Of a stretch of 64,000 bases of DNA, positions 53,256-61,324 are shown piece by piece. The position numbers and the translations under genes are program-made. Position 1 is the first letter of the stretch; every line of letters starts with the position of its first letter. This DNA comes from Anabaena sp. WA102 (lineage in GTDB: Bacteria > Cyanobacteriota > Cyanobacteriia > Cyanobacteriales > Nostocaceae), in contig NZ_CP011456.1 in the NCBI RefSeq assembly GCF_001277295.1, forward strand, positions 372,001-436,000. Direction: 5' to 3'. The notes below the pieces were generated by a model, which did not search any database, was not told where the DNA came from, and saw only the letters and a program-made list of their open reading frames with translations.

Positions 53256-53828
53256 ATGAATTTGATGGCGAGGATGACTGCTGTAGTGGTCAATCTTCGC
53301 GTTTTTGTGCCAAAAATAATTATATTGGCTAGTTTTTCACTTTTGGTGAGTTGTCAAAGCCAAAGCAACTCTTCAATAACTCCCGCTAGTGTCAGGGTAG
53401 CACGGGTTGTGAGTGGACAAAGTTTGGAAGTATTGGGAATGGAGTCACAACCGAATTTAATTTCCCCGGTGCGGTTAATTGGTTTAGATGCACCTGATAT
53501 CCGCCAAATTCCTTGGGGTGAGGATGCTAAACAATTTGTTGAAAGTTTAATTGGCGGTGCAAATCAGGCTGTTAATCTGGAATTTGACTTAGAAGCTAAG
53601 GATAAATTTAACCGAACCTTGGCTTATGTATGGAAAGATAAACTGTTGTTAAATGAAGAAGTTGTCAAACAAGGATATGCTTTATTTGTAGCGCGATCGC
53701 CTAATCACAAATACGACCAACGGCTAGAACACGCTCAACAATGGGCGAGAATCATGGGAAAAGGCATTTGGAATACAGATAAACCCATGCGGGTGACTCC
53801 TGGAGAATTTCGCCGTCTCTCTCGTTAA
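53256..53828 (+). CDS. Staphylococcal-nuclease-like (thermonuclease) lipoprotein
   Basis: This ~190-residue protein starts with a hydrophobic signal (VFVPKIIILASFSLLVSCQSQ) whose LVSC is a lipobox, so it is probably a lipoprotein. The SNase domain follows: VRVARVVSGQSLEV, the catalytic-type VRLIGLDAPDIRQIPWGEDAKQFVESLI, KDKFNRTLAYVW, and LLNEEVVKQGYALFVA. The usual nuclease Arg/Glu/Arg set is partly kept (VRLIGLDAP; the central Glu is not clear), so activity is uncertain. The ATG at 53256 avoids an 11-bp overlap with the ferredoxin gene that an earlier ATG at 53223 would create. Confidence 0.82.
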   Translation: MNLMARMTAVVVNLRVFVPKIIILASFSLLVSCQSQSNSSITPASVRVARVVSGQSLEVLGMESQPNLISPVRLIGLDAPDIRQIPWGEDAKQFVESLIGGANQAVNLEFDLEAKDKFNRTLAYVWKDKLLLNEEVVKQGYALFVARSPNHKYDQRLEHAQQWARIMGKGIWNTDKPMRVTPGEFRRLSR

Positions 53829-53909
53829 ATGTAGAGTTAGAGATAGGACGTAGACGTAAAGGTTTGCTATGCCATCTATTGCACAACTGACAACTAACAA
53901 CTAACAAAT

Positions 53910-54713
53910 ATGCAAATTTTTCTAGATATTGCTACAGAAGCAGCTTTAGCCGCAGGTGTAGTTTTACAAGATTATTTAGGTAAATTAGAAAACGTAATCA
54001 CCGAAAAAGGTCGTCCTGGTGATTTAGTTACCGCTGCTGATAAAGCTTCTGAACAGGTAATTTTAGAAGTATTGCGTCGTCATTTTCCCCAGCATTCCAT
54101 CCTCGCTGAAGAGTCGGGAAAACTGGGGAACCAAGATAATGAATTTCTCTGGGCTATTGACCCTCTCGATGGTACGACTAATTACGCCCATCAATACCCC
54201 TGTTTCGCTGTTTCCATTGGGTTGCTGATTCACGGTGTCCCCAAGGTAGGGGTAATTTATGACCCTTTTCGTGATGAATTATTTCGGGCTGCTGCTGGCT
54301 TAGGTGCAACTCGTAACCGTCGCCCTATTCAGGTCTCCCAAACAGCGGAATTAGGTAAAAGCTTGTTAGTTAGTGGATTTGCTTATGATCGCCGGGAAAC
54401 TGCTGACAACAATTATGCAGAGTTTTGTCATCTTACCCATCTTACCCAAGGTGTCAGACGTGATGGTGCAGCAGCCTTGGATTTAGCTTATGTAGCCTGT
54501 GGGAGAGTTGATGGTTATTGGGAAAGGGGAATTGCACCTTGGGATGTTGTGGCTGGAATAATATTGGTTCAGGAAGCGGGAGGTAACGTCACTGCCTATG
54601 ATGGAACTCCGATAAACATTGATTCGGGGAGAATTCTGGCTACTAACGGTCATATTCACAAAAAACTCAGTCAGGAATTGATGCAAGTTCCCTCTTTATC
54701 TAGTTGGACATAA
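53910..54713 (+). CDS. suhB: Inositol-1-monophosphatase family protein
   Basis: This 267-residue Mg-dependent, Li-sensitive-type phosphatase has motif A LWAIDPLDGTTNYAHQYP (metal ligands Asp, Asp), the early Glu of ILAEESG, and motif B WDVVAGIILVQEAGG. It hydrolyses inositol monophosphates or related sugar phosphates; in cyanobacteria some members act on fructose-1,6-bisphosphate or PAP, so specificity is open. Full length. The start ATG lies after a heptamer-like CTGACAACTAACAACTAAC run. Confidence 0.9.
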   Translation: MQIFLDIATEAALAAGVVLQDYLGKLENVITEKGRPGDLVTAADKASEQVILEVLRRHFPQHSILAEESGKLGNQDNEFLWAIDPLDGTTNYAHQYPCFAVSIGLLIHGVPKVGVIYDPFRDELFRAAAGLGATRNRRPIQVSQTAELGKSLLVSGFAYDRRETADNNYAEFCHLTHLTQGVRRDGAAALDLAYVACGRVDGYWERGIAPWDVVAGIILVQEAGGNVTAYDGTPINIDSGRILATNGHIHKKLSQELMQVPSLSSWT

Positions 54714-54720
54714 GTTTTCT

Positions 54721-54938
54721 AAGTAGGTTGGCGTTAAAAATTGTCGTTATAGCAAGGCAAGAGGCAATAGGCAATAGGCAATAGGCAATAGGCAATAGGC
54801 AATAGGCAATAGGCAATAGGCAATAGGCAATAGGCAATAGGCAATAGGCAATAGGCAATAGGCAATAGGCAATAGGCAATAGGCAATAGGCAATAGGCAA
54901 TAGGCAATAGGCAATAGGCAATAGGCAATAGGCAATAG
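54721..54938. repeat. Element A end expanded into a GGCAATA heptamer array
   Basis: Positions 54721-54765 are the AAGTAGGTTGGCGTTAAAAA ... AAGGCAAGAG end of element A. The internal GCAAGAG units then continue as about 25 almost perfect GGCAATA 7-mers to ~54938. The other end of element A is absent. Overlapping ORFs in all three minus frames encode the same PIAYCLL repeat and are artefacts. Confidence 0.92.
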
Positions 54939-54966
54939 GTTTTGATGGATTTTACTTTTTTACATC

Positions 54967-55220
54967 TGGCAAATTGTCATCAAACCCGGAACAAGTTCAA
55001 AGCCTCTCCCCGTTGCGGGGAGAGGTTTGGAGAGGGGTTTCATATTTGGTTAAACTATGAACCGTTTTCAGTATCCCTATTCCCTATTCCCTATTCCCTA
55101 TTCCCTATTCCCTGTTCCCTATTCCCTATTCCCTGTTCCCTGTTCCCTATTCCCTATTCCCTGTTCCCTATTCCCTGTTCCCTATTCCCTATTCCCTGTT
55201 CCCTGTTCCCTGTTCCCTCT
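54967..55220. repeat. Dispersed repeat and TTCCCTR heptamer array
   Basis: ~54967-55070 is the repeat seen inverted near 829-868, with CTCTCCCCGTTGCGGGGAGAG as an internal hairpin. ~55073-55220 are ~21 units of TTCCCTA or TTCCCTG. They precede the psbD promoter region. Confidence 0.88.
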
Positions 55221-55436
55221 CTCAACGAGTTACTAGAACGTCTCTATAATCATCCCCAAATAAAATTTTTTTCTTAGCCCACTAGCAAAATTAGAGATTT
55301 TCACCTATTATGATAGAAAGCGTAAAAAATTGTAAACTAGGTTGACAATCTGGTTAGATTTGTGTAGATGGATAATATTCGCCTGCCATAAACGCATAAA
55401 ATCCGTACTTATAAAACATTTTGGAGATTTGCTCTC

Positions 55437-56492
55437 ATGACCATCGCAGTTGGACGCGCCCCCAGTAGAGGGTGGTTTGACGTATTAGACGACTGGCTAA
55501 AGCGCGATCGCTTTGTATTCGTAGGTTGGTCAGGAATATTACTATTCCCCTGTGCCTTCCTCGCATTAGGCGGTTGGCTAACCGGTACAACCTTCGTCAC
55601 CTCCTGGTACACCCACGGACTAGCATCTTCTTACTTAGAAGGAGCTAACTTTTTAACAGTAGCAGTATCCACACCAGCAAACAGCATGGGACATTCCCTG
55701 TTGTTCCTGTGGGGTCCTGAAGCTCAAGGTGACTTCACCCGTTGGATTCAACTTGGTGGTTTGTGGCCTTTCGTCGCCCTACATGGCGCATTCGGTTTGA
55801 TTGGCTTCATGTTACGCCAATTTGAAGTAGCCCGTCTTGTCGGTCTGCGTCCTTATAACGCTCTTGCTTTCTCCGGTCCTATCGCCGTATTCGTCAGCGT
55901 GTTCCTGATGTATCCTTTGGGACAATCTAGCTGGTTCTTTGCCCCCAGCTTTGGAGTAGCCGCAATTTTCCGTTTCCTCTTATTCCTCCAAGGTTTCCAC
56001 AACTGGACACTTAACCCCTTCCACATGATGGGTGTAGCGGGAATCTTAGGTGGAGCTTTACTTTGTGCCATTCACGGTGCCACAGTAGAAAACACCCTAT
56101 TTGAAGACGGTGAAGGTTCAAACACTTTCCGCGCCTTCAACCCCACCCAAGCTGAAGAAACCTACTCCATGGTGACAGCAAACCGTTTCTGGTCACAGAT
56201 TTTCGGAGTTGCTTTCTCCAACAAACGTTGGTTACACTTCTTCATGTTGTTTGTCCCTGTGACAGGCTTGTGGATGAGTTCTATCGGTATCGTTGGTTTA
56301 GCATTAAACCTGCGGGCTTATGACTTCGTTTCTCAAGAATTACGGGCAGCAGAAGACCCAGAGTTTGAAACTTTCTATACCAAAAACATTTTACTGAACG
56401 AGGGTATCCGCGCTTGGATGGCTCCTCAAGATCAACCCCACGAACAGTTCGTATTCCCAGAAGAAGTATTACCACGTGGTAACGCTCTCTAA
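55437..56492 (+). CDS. psbD: Photosystem II reaction centre protein D2
   Basis: This 351-residue D2 protein is complete, with five transmembrane helices; it binds P680 chlorophylls, pheophytin, QA and non-haem iron in the thylakoid PSII core. Seen: MTIAVGRAPSRGWFDVLDDW, the redox-Tyr region MYPLGQSSWFFAPSFGVA, the His-ligand region FLQGFHNWTLNPFHMMGVAGILGG, and the ending FPEEVLPRGNAL. In cyanobacteria one psbD overlaps psbC; here no psbC follows and a terminator is 38 bp downstream, so this is the monocistronic second copy (psbD2 type). Such copies are typically light-regulated. GGAG lies 10 bases before the ATG. Confidence 0.96.
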   Translation: MTIAVGRAPSRGWFDVLDDWLKRDRFVFVGWSGILLFPCAFLALGGWLTGTTFVTSWYTHGLASSYLEGANFLTVAVSTPANSMGHSLLFLWGPEAQGDFTRWIQLGGLWPFVALHGAFGLIGFMLRQFEVARLVGLRPYNALAFSGPIAVFVSVFLMYPLGQSSWFFAPSFGVAAIFRFLLFLQGFHNWTLNPFHMMGVAGILGGALLCAIHGATVENTLFEDGEGSNTFRAFNPTQAEETYSMVTANRFWSQIFGVAFSNKRWLHFFMLFVPVTGLWMSSIGIVGLALNLRAYDFVSQELRAAEDPEFETFYTKNILLNEGIRAWMAPQDQPHEQFVFPEEVLPRGNAL

Positions 56493-56529
56493 CTCTGGAA
56501 TTTACCCTGAATTTATCTTTGTTAGTTAG

Positions 56530-56557
56530 CCCTTACCTCATTGGTGAGGGTTTTTTT
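56530..56557 (+). terminator. Intrinsic terminator after psbD
   Basis: CCTTACC-TCATT-GGTGAGG stem-loop followed by seven T. Confidence 0.85.
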
Positions 56558-56581
56558 GTGGCAGAAATTGAAATCAGGGTA

Positions 56582-56609
56582 TTGCAAATTTTCGCAGTTG
56601 TGTTATAGT
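56582..56609 (+). promoter_or_regulatory. Promoter of the short 56.6-56.9 kb unit
   Basis: TTGCAA and TATAGT separated by 16 bp, just behind the psbD terminator. Transcription would begin near 56615-56618. Confidence 0.5.
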
Positions 56610-56690
56610 AGTCCCAGGTTAGAAACCCAAAGCATTTTGCTTTGCCCCTTTTGAAACTAAGACCATTTAGGCAACAAGGAGGTGATGCCC

Positions 56691-56762
56691 ATGATAGAAA
56701 GTAGTATACGCATGGGTCATCAAGTTGCAGTTAGCCGGCTGTGTGCCGGGGCTGTTCTCTAA
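56691..56762 (+). CDS. 23-codon ORF with strong ribosome site (leader peptide or small protein)
   Basis: ATG follows AAGGAGG by an ideal 8 bases. It encodes MIESSIRMGHQVAVSRLCAG followed by AVL and TAA. It lies on a ~300-nt unit with its own promoter (56582-56609) and a strong terminator (56876-56912). Between ORF and terminator is sequence with short complementary stretches (GTTAGCTTTAGTTC; AAGTTAGCTCAACTAACTA). It could be a small protein, a leader peptide of an attenuator with no gene behind it, or a dual-function sRNA. The family is not recognised. Confidence 0.5.
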   Translation: MIESSIRMGHQVAVSRLCAGAVL

Positions 56763-56875
56763 AAGTTAGCTTTAGTTCTCTTGAGATACTAAGTTAGCTC
56801 AACTAACTAGGCTTAACATCGGAGTTCCTTCCGGCAGTCTGGTTGCAACTTGAAGACCCGCTAGACCGCCCTGAC

Positions 56876-56912
56876 TTAGATTATCTAATCTAAATCAGGG
56901 CGGATAGTTTTT
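56876..56912 (+). terminator. Strong intrinsic terminator of the short unit
   Basis: CCGCCCTGA-TTAGATT and AATCTAA-TCAGGGCGG form a stem of about 15 pairs, followed by ATAGTTTTT. Confidence 0.85.
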
Positions 56913-57220
56913 AAGGGTGTTTTTTAGATCGGTACACAGCGAAGTTAAAAAAATCCGTTGTTTCAGGCTTTTGGCGATTAACTTCCGATCAACGGACATC
57001 TCCAGAAATTAAAGATCCTTAAGCTGAAACCCTTGTAGAGACGTTCCATGGGTAGGGATTCTCGGCTCTACAATTTTTTTTGGAGCAAAGAATAGGATAT
57101 CTAATAAGTCCCGGAAGGAACTAGTACCGCAGGGCGGAAGTCAAAAGTCAATACTTCGACAAGCTCAGTAACCAGTCAAAAGTCAAAACGAAGACAGTAT
57201 AGGCTTTTTAATCATCTCAT

Positions 57221-57492
57221 TCATCTCATTCCCAGTCTCTGACTGGGAATGAATTCTAGAAGGCTCTGCCTTCAATGATATTAGAGGCAGAGCCTCATCA
57301 ACTGCATTCCTAGTCAGAGACTAGGAACGAGGTGTGGTAGGGATTTGAGCTTAAGTTCATCTCATTCCCAGTCTCTGACTGGGAATGAATTCTAGAAGGC
57401 TCTGCCTTCAATGATATTAGAGGCAGAGCCTCATCAACTGCATTCCTAGTCAGAGACTAGGAACGAGATGTGGTAGGGATTTGAGCTTAAGT
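57221..57492. repeat. 136-bp tandem duplication with nested palindromes
   Basis: Units 57221-57356 and 57357-57492 differ at essentially one position (GAGGTGTGG versus GAGATGTGG). Each holds CATTCCCAGTC/GACTGGGAATG, GAAGGCTCTGCCTTC, GAGGCAGAGCCTC and CCTAGTC/GACTAGG dyads. The block lies upstream of the porin gene. Confidence 0.92.
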
Positions 57493-57846
57493 TGACACCA
57501 ATGAAGCTCTTGCTTTACCCCTACACATCTGGGTTGTTTGTCATTTGGCAAAAGTTTAAATCTCACCCGTGTTTAGTATACATACGTACTTGAACAGAAA
57601 ATCTTATGTTGGTTATTAGAAAAAGTGATAATATAACCACAGGATATAGTTAAAAGTTTTTGCATAAGTTAATTGCATTAAAGTTTAACAATTAGTTAAT
57701 CAATTGTTAGCCTTGTGAAAGCTATGATTGTGGTAATAGTGGCAGCCATGCCTATTACACAGGTTTCAACAAGACTTCGCATTTGTAACCAGTTGGTTAC
57801 AGCGAACTCAAGTTATCCATATAAAGGTGTGAGGAGAAAAGGAAAA

Positions 57847-59580
57847 ATGTCTAATATTTTGTGGAAATCCTTGGTGGTTAGCCCAGCAATTTTGGGAGCA
57901 GCACTGTTAGTATCTTCAACAGCGATCGCCGCACCCAGTACCAGCAAGGACGCATCGGCAATAGAAACTTCCTCTACAACAGAAGTTTCTCAAAAGCCAA
58001 CAACATTGGCAACAGAAACCAAAGAAGCCCAAGTTTTGGCTCAGGTTAACCGCTACAGCAACGAAAACAATACTTCTTTAAATCAGGTAACATCAGTTTC
58101 CCAATTCTCTGACGTGCAACCTACAGATTGGGCATTCCAAGCTTTGCAATCTTTGGTAGAGCGCTATGGCTGTATTGCAGGTTATCCCAATGGCACATAT
58201 CGCGGTAATCGGGCTTTAAGCCGTTACGAATTTGCCGCTGGTTTAAATTCTTGTTTAGATCGTGTAAACGAATTGATTGCCACAGCAACTGCTGATATGG
58301 TAACAAAGCAGGATTTAGCAACATTGCAGCGTTTGCAAGAAGAATTTTCTGCTGAATTGGCAACTTTACGCGGTCGAGTAGATGCTTTAGAAGGGCGGAC
58401 TGCTGAACTAGAAGCCAATCAATTCTCCACTACCACTAAGTTAAAAGGTGAAGCTATTTTTGCTGTCACCGACGTTTTTGGTGGTGAAACAGGCAAAGCT
58501 AACCGGGCAGTTTTCCAGGATAGAGTGCGCTTAGGTTTAGAAACCAGCTTTACAGGTAGAGATATATTAACCACCCGTTTGGCTGCTGGTAATGCCACAG
58601 GCTTTAATCTCCGAGATAATGCGAATAATCCTATTGCTGCTGGTGGAGTTGGCAAACAAACCTTTGAAGTTGGTGCAACTAACCCAGCTAACAGCGTTAA
58701 AATTGACAAGTTAACCTATGAAGCACCTGTAGGACCTGCAAGAGTTTATCTTTCAGCTAGTGGTGGGCAACATAGTGATTATGCCGCTGTTAACAATCCT
58801 TACTTTTTTGATAAAACAGATGGTGGTAAAGGGGCTTTAAGTACCTTCGCATCTGAAAACCCTATCTACCGGATTGGTGGTGGTTCTGGTATTGCCTTGA
58901 ATGTACCCTTTGGGAAACCCGGTGATAGTTTCTTGAAACCAAGTTCTCTCACATTAGGTTACTTAGCTGCAAACGCTAATGATCCCAGTCCCAGCAATGG
59001 CTTGTTTGATGGCAACTATGCAGCTTTAGGTCAGTTAAACTTTAACGTTGGTAATCGCGTTGCTTTGGCTGCCACCTATGTACATGGTTATCAAAAAGCA
59101 GGTAGCACATTGTTTGATTCAGGACTTGGTGGTGGTGCTTTAGTAGGCACTGCACAAGCGAATACTTTAGGCGTTAATTCGGCAACAGGTGCTGCTAGTG
59201 CCTCTTCCAGCAACTCCTACGGTATTTCCGCAGCTATCAAGCCTAGCGATAAACTGTCTTTGAGTGGTTTCGTTTCCTACCATGATGTTACAGGCTTTGG
59301 AGCTAATGATGATAAAGAAGCTTGGAGCTATGGTGCAGGTTTAGCTTTACCTGATTTTGGTAAGAAAGGTAACGTCTTGGGTATCTTCGGTGGCGCTCAA
59401 CCTTACTCACTAGGTGCGACTGGTAGAGAGACTCCATACCAAGTAGAAGGCTTCTATAAGTATCGCGTTTCTGAAAATGTATCCGTAACTCCTGGAGTTA
59501 TTTGGATGACATCTCCTGGACAAAATAATACCAGTAATGATGCCTTTGTTGGTACACTCAGAACAACTTTTAGCTTCTAA
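57847..59580 (+). CDS. SLH-domain outer-membrane porin (iron-uptake porin type)
   Basis: This 577-residue protein has a signal peptide (SLVVSPAILGAALLVSSTAIAA), then an SLH domain (FSDVQPTDWAFQALQSLVERYGCIAGYPNGTYRGNRALSRYEFAAGLNSCLDRV) that binds the peptidoglycan-linked polymer, a short coiled coil (TKQDLATLQRLQEEFSAELATLRGRVDALEGRTAEL), and a C-terminal OprB-like beta-barrel ending with the aromatic LRTTFSF. Such porins are the major cyanobacterial outer-membrane proteins; some are annotated as iron-uptake porins. The ATG at 57847 is chosen for its GAGGAGAAAAGGAAAA ribosome site and correct signal peptide; the frame is open 44 codons upstream. Confidence 0.92.
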   Translation: MSNILWKSLVVSPAILGAALLVSSTAIAAPSTSKDASAIETSSTTEVSQKPTTLATETKEAQVLAQVNRYSNENNTSLNQVTSVSQFSDVQPTDWAFQALQSLVERYGCIAGYPNGTYRGNRALSRYEFAAGLNSCLDRVNELIATATADMVTKQDLATLQRLQEEFSAELATLRGRVDALEGRTAELEANQFSTTTKLKGEAIFAVTDVFGGETGKANRAVFQDRVRLGLETSFTGRDILTTRLAAGNATGFNLRDNANNPIAAGGVGKQTFEVGATNPANSVKIDKLTYEAPVGPARVYLSASGGQHSDYAAVNNPYFFDKTDGGKGALSTFASENPIYRIGGGSGIALNVPFGKPGDSFLKPSSLTLGYLAANANDPSPSNGLFDGNYAALGQLNFNVGNRVALAATYVHGYQKAGSTLFDSGLGGGALVGTAQANTLGVNSATGAASASSSNSYGISAAIKPSDKLSLSGFVSYHDVTGFGANDDKEAWSYGAGLALPDFGKKGNVLGIFGGAQPYSLGATGRETPYQVEGFYKYRVSENVSVTPGVIWMTSPGQNNTSNDAFVGTLRTTFSF

Positions 59581-59618
59581 ATAGTTAAAAGTTTGTTGAT
59601 AAGTTTCAACGTGATTTG

Positions 59619-59644
59619 ACCCTGCCTCATGGCGGGGTTTTTTT
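59619..59644 (+). terminator. Intrinsic terminator after the porin gene
   Basis: CCCTGCC-TCAT-GGCGGGG stem-loop followed by seven T. Confidence 0.85.
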
Positions 59645-59695
59645 GTGGAGAGAAAAACCCCAGTTAAGAACCGGAGTATACTGGAAAAGAGCTTA

Positions 59696-59806
59696 AGAGA
59701 CTTCCAAATAAAAAAATGTCCCAAAACTGATGCAGAAATTCTCTCTCTGTGTACTCTGTGCCTCTGTGGTTCGTTTCTTAGGATAATTTATTTCTTGGAA
59801 GTCTCT
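59696..59806. repeat. MITE-like element, family B, copy 4
   Basis: Begins AGAGACTTCCAAATAAAAAA and ends TTTATTTCTTGGAAGTCTCT. It is the same length as copy 1 (111 bp) and its near reverse complement. It lies ~55 bp upstream of the Rrf2 start. Confidence 0.85.
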
Positions 59807-59861
59807 AACTGTGAGGTTTTGCTCATTTTCATCCTTCAATTTTGATCTTGGACTACTGCTT

Positions 59862-60299
59862 GTGGAATTATCATGTAAATCTGAATACGCAATTTTGGCG
59901 TTATTAGAGATGGCTACTCATTATGAAAACGGTGAACCGATGCAAATTCGGCAAATCGCTCTGCAACAAAAGATACCTGATCGCTATTTAGAACAACTGT
60001 TAGCAACTTTGCGGCGGGGGGGTATAGTTAAAAGTCAACGGGGTTCAAAAGGCGGCTATTTATTGGCGCGAGAACCTCGGAAAATTAGTATCTTTGAGAT
60101 TTTAGAATGTTTGGAAGGTTTAGATGTGCAGACTGGTGAACAAAATACTAACCCCACAAGTTTAGATAATTCTGTGGTGTCAGAAATTTGGCAAGAAGCA
60201 CGTCAGGCGGCAAATTCAGTGTTACAAAATTATTCGCTTCAGGATCTTTGTGAAAAACGGGATTCCCGGAAGCAGTTGGATATCATGTACTACATTTGA
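59862..60299 (+). CDS. Rrf2-family transcriptional regulator (CymR-like position)
   Basis: This 145-residue protein has the Rrf2 winged helix: VELSCKSEYAILALLEMATHY, IRQIALQQKIPDRYLEQLLATLRRGGIVKSQRGSKGGYLLAR. No Cys cluster for an Fe-S cofactor is seen in the CX(n)CX(n)C region: only one late Cys (LQDLCEKR) is present, so it is not IscR-like; CymR-type regulators also lack the cluster. It overlaps or touches cysK, which is the arrangement expected of a cysteine-metabolism repressor (inference). The GTG at 59862 is chosen because VELSCKSEYA is the family N-terminus; earlier codons are spacer. Confidence 0.85.
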   Translation: MELSCKSEYAILALLEMATHYENGEPMQIRQIALQQKIPDRYLEQLLATLRRGGIVKSQRGSKGGYLLAREPRKISIFEILECLEGLDVQTGEQNTNPTSLDNSVVSEIWQEARQAANSVLQNYSLQDLCEKRDSRKQLDIMYYI

Positions 60300-60313
60300 A
60301 GATAGAAAATTTT

Positions 60314-61279
60314 ATGATGCGGATTGTTGAAAATATTACGGAATTGGTGGGACGGACACCTCTAGTTAAGTTAAACCGGATTCCTCAAGAATTAGGTTGT
60401 GTGGCTACAATTCTCGTGAAATTGGAAAGTATGAACCCTTCGTCATCGGTAAAAGACCGCATTGGGGTAAGTATGATTATGGCGGCGGAAAAGGAAGGAT
60501 TAATTGCCCCTGGGAAGACGATTCTGGTAGAACCAACATCGGGAAATACTGGGATTGCTTTGGCTATGGCAGCGGCGGCTAAGGGGTATCAATTAATTTT
60601 AACTATGCCGGAAACGATGAGTGCGGAACGGCGGGCGATGTTAAGGGCTTATGGGGCCCAATTGGAACTCACTCCGGGAATTGCGGGGATGAGTGGGGCG
60701 ATTCGGCGGGCGCAGGAGATTGTGGATAGAACACCATACTCTTATATGTTGCAACAGTTCCGCAATCCGGCTAATGCCCAAATTCACCGGGAAACTACGG
60801 CGGAGGAAATTTGGGAGGATACGGATGGATTGGTGGATATGATTGTGGCGGGTGTGGGGACTGGGGGGACGATTACTGGGGTGGCGGAAGTTTTGAAGGC
60901 CCGGAAACCGAGTTTTCAGGCGATCGCTGTCGAACCAGCTAATAGCCCGATATTATCGGGAGGTAAACCGGGTCCCCATAAAATTCAGGGCATTGGGGCG
61001 GGTTTTATTCCCCAAGTCTTAAAGGTAGAATTGATTGATGAGGTAATTACGGTGACAGATGAGGAGGCGATCGCCTTTGGTCGCAAATTAGCCAGGGAGG
61101 AAGGGCTACTATCGGGCATTTCCAGTGGTGCAGCCCTCTGTGCAGCGGTGCGTGTTGCCCAACGTCCAGAGAATCAGGGACGCTTAATAGTGATGATTCA
61201 GCCTAGTTTCGGTGAGAGATATTTAAGTACACCTTTATTCCAAGACCTAGAAGCCAAAACAGCAACTAGCGTCAGTTAA
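60314..61279 (+). CDS. cysK: Cysteine synthase (O-acetylserine sulfhydrylase)
   Basis: This ~321-residue PLP enzyme makes L-cysteine from O-acetylserine and sulfide. Seen: ITELVGRTPLVKLNRIP, the PLP-lysine motif NPSSSVKDRIG, the substrate loop PTSGNTGIALA, the phosphate-binding GTGGTITGVAEVL, and GISSGAALCAAV. Full length. Two ATGs (60314, 60317) lie 15-18 bases after the Rrf2 stop; an in-frame TTG overlapping that gene is also possible. Cotranscribed with the Rrf2 regulator. Confidence 0.94.
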   Translation: MMRIVENITELVGRTPLVKLNRIPQELGCVATILVKLESMNPSSSVKDRIGVSMIMAAEKEGLIAPGKTILVEPTSGNTGIALAMAAAAKGYQLILTMPETMSAERRAMLRAYGAQLELTPGIAGMSGAIRRAQEIVDRTPYSYMLQQFRNPANAQIHRETTAEEIWEDTDGLVDMIVAGVGTGGTITGVAEVLKARKPSFQAIAVEPANSPILSGGKPGPHKIQGIGAGFIPQVLKVELIDEVITVTDEEAIAFGRKLAREEGLLSGISSGAALCAAVRVAQRPENQGRLIVMIQPSFGERYLSTPLFQDLEAKTATSVS

Positions 61280-61324
61280 CAATCTATTGGATTCATGTCC
61301 GATTTTAACCACTACGACACCCTA

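Noticed and set aside
54700..54935. Three overlapping ORFs encoding PIAYCLL repeats
   Set aside because: They are the three-frame reading of a GGCAATA heptamer array; no gene signals.
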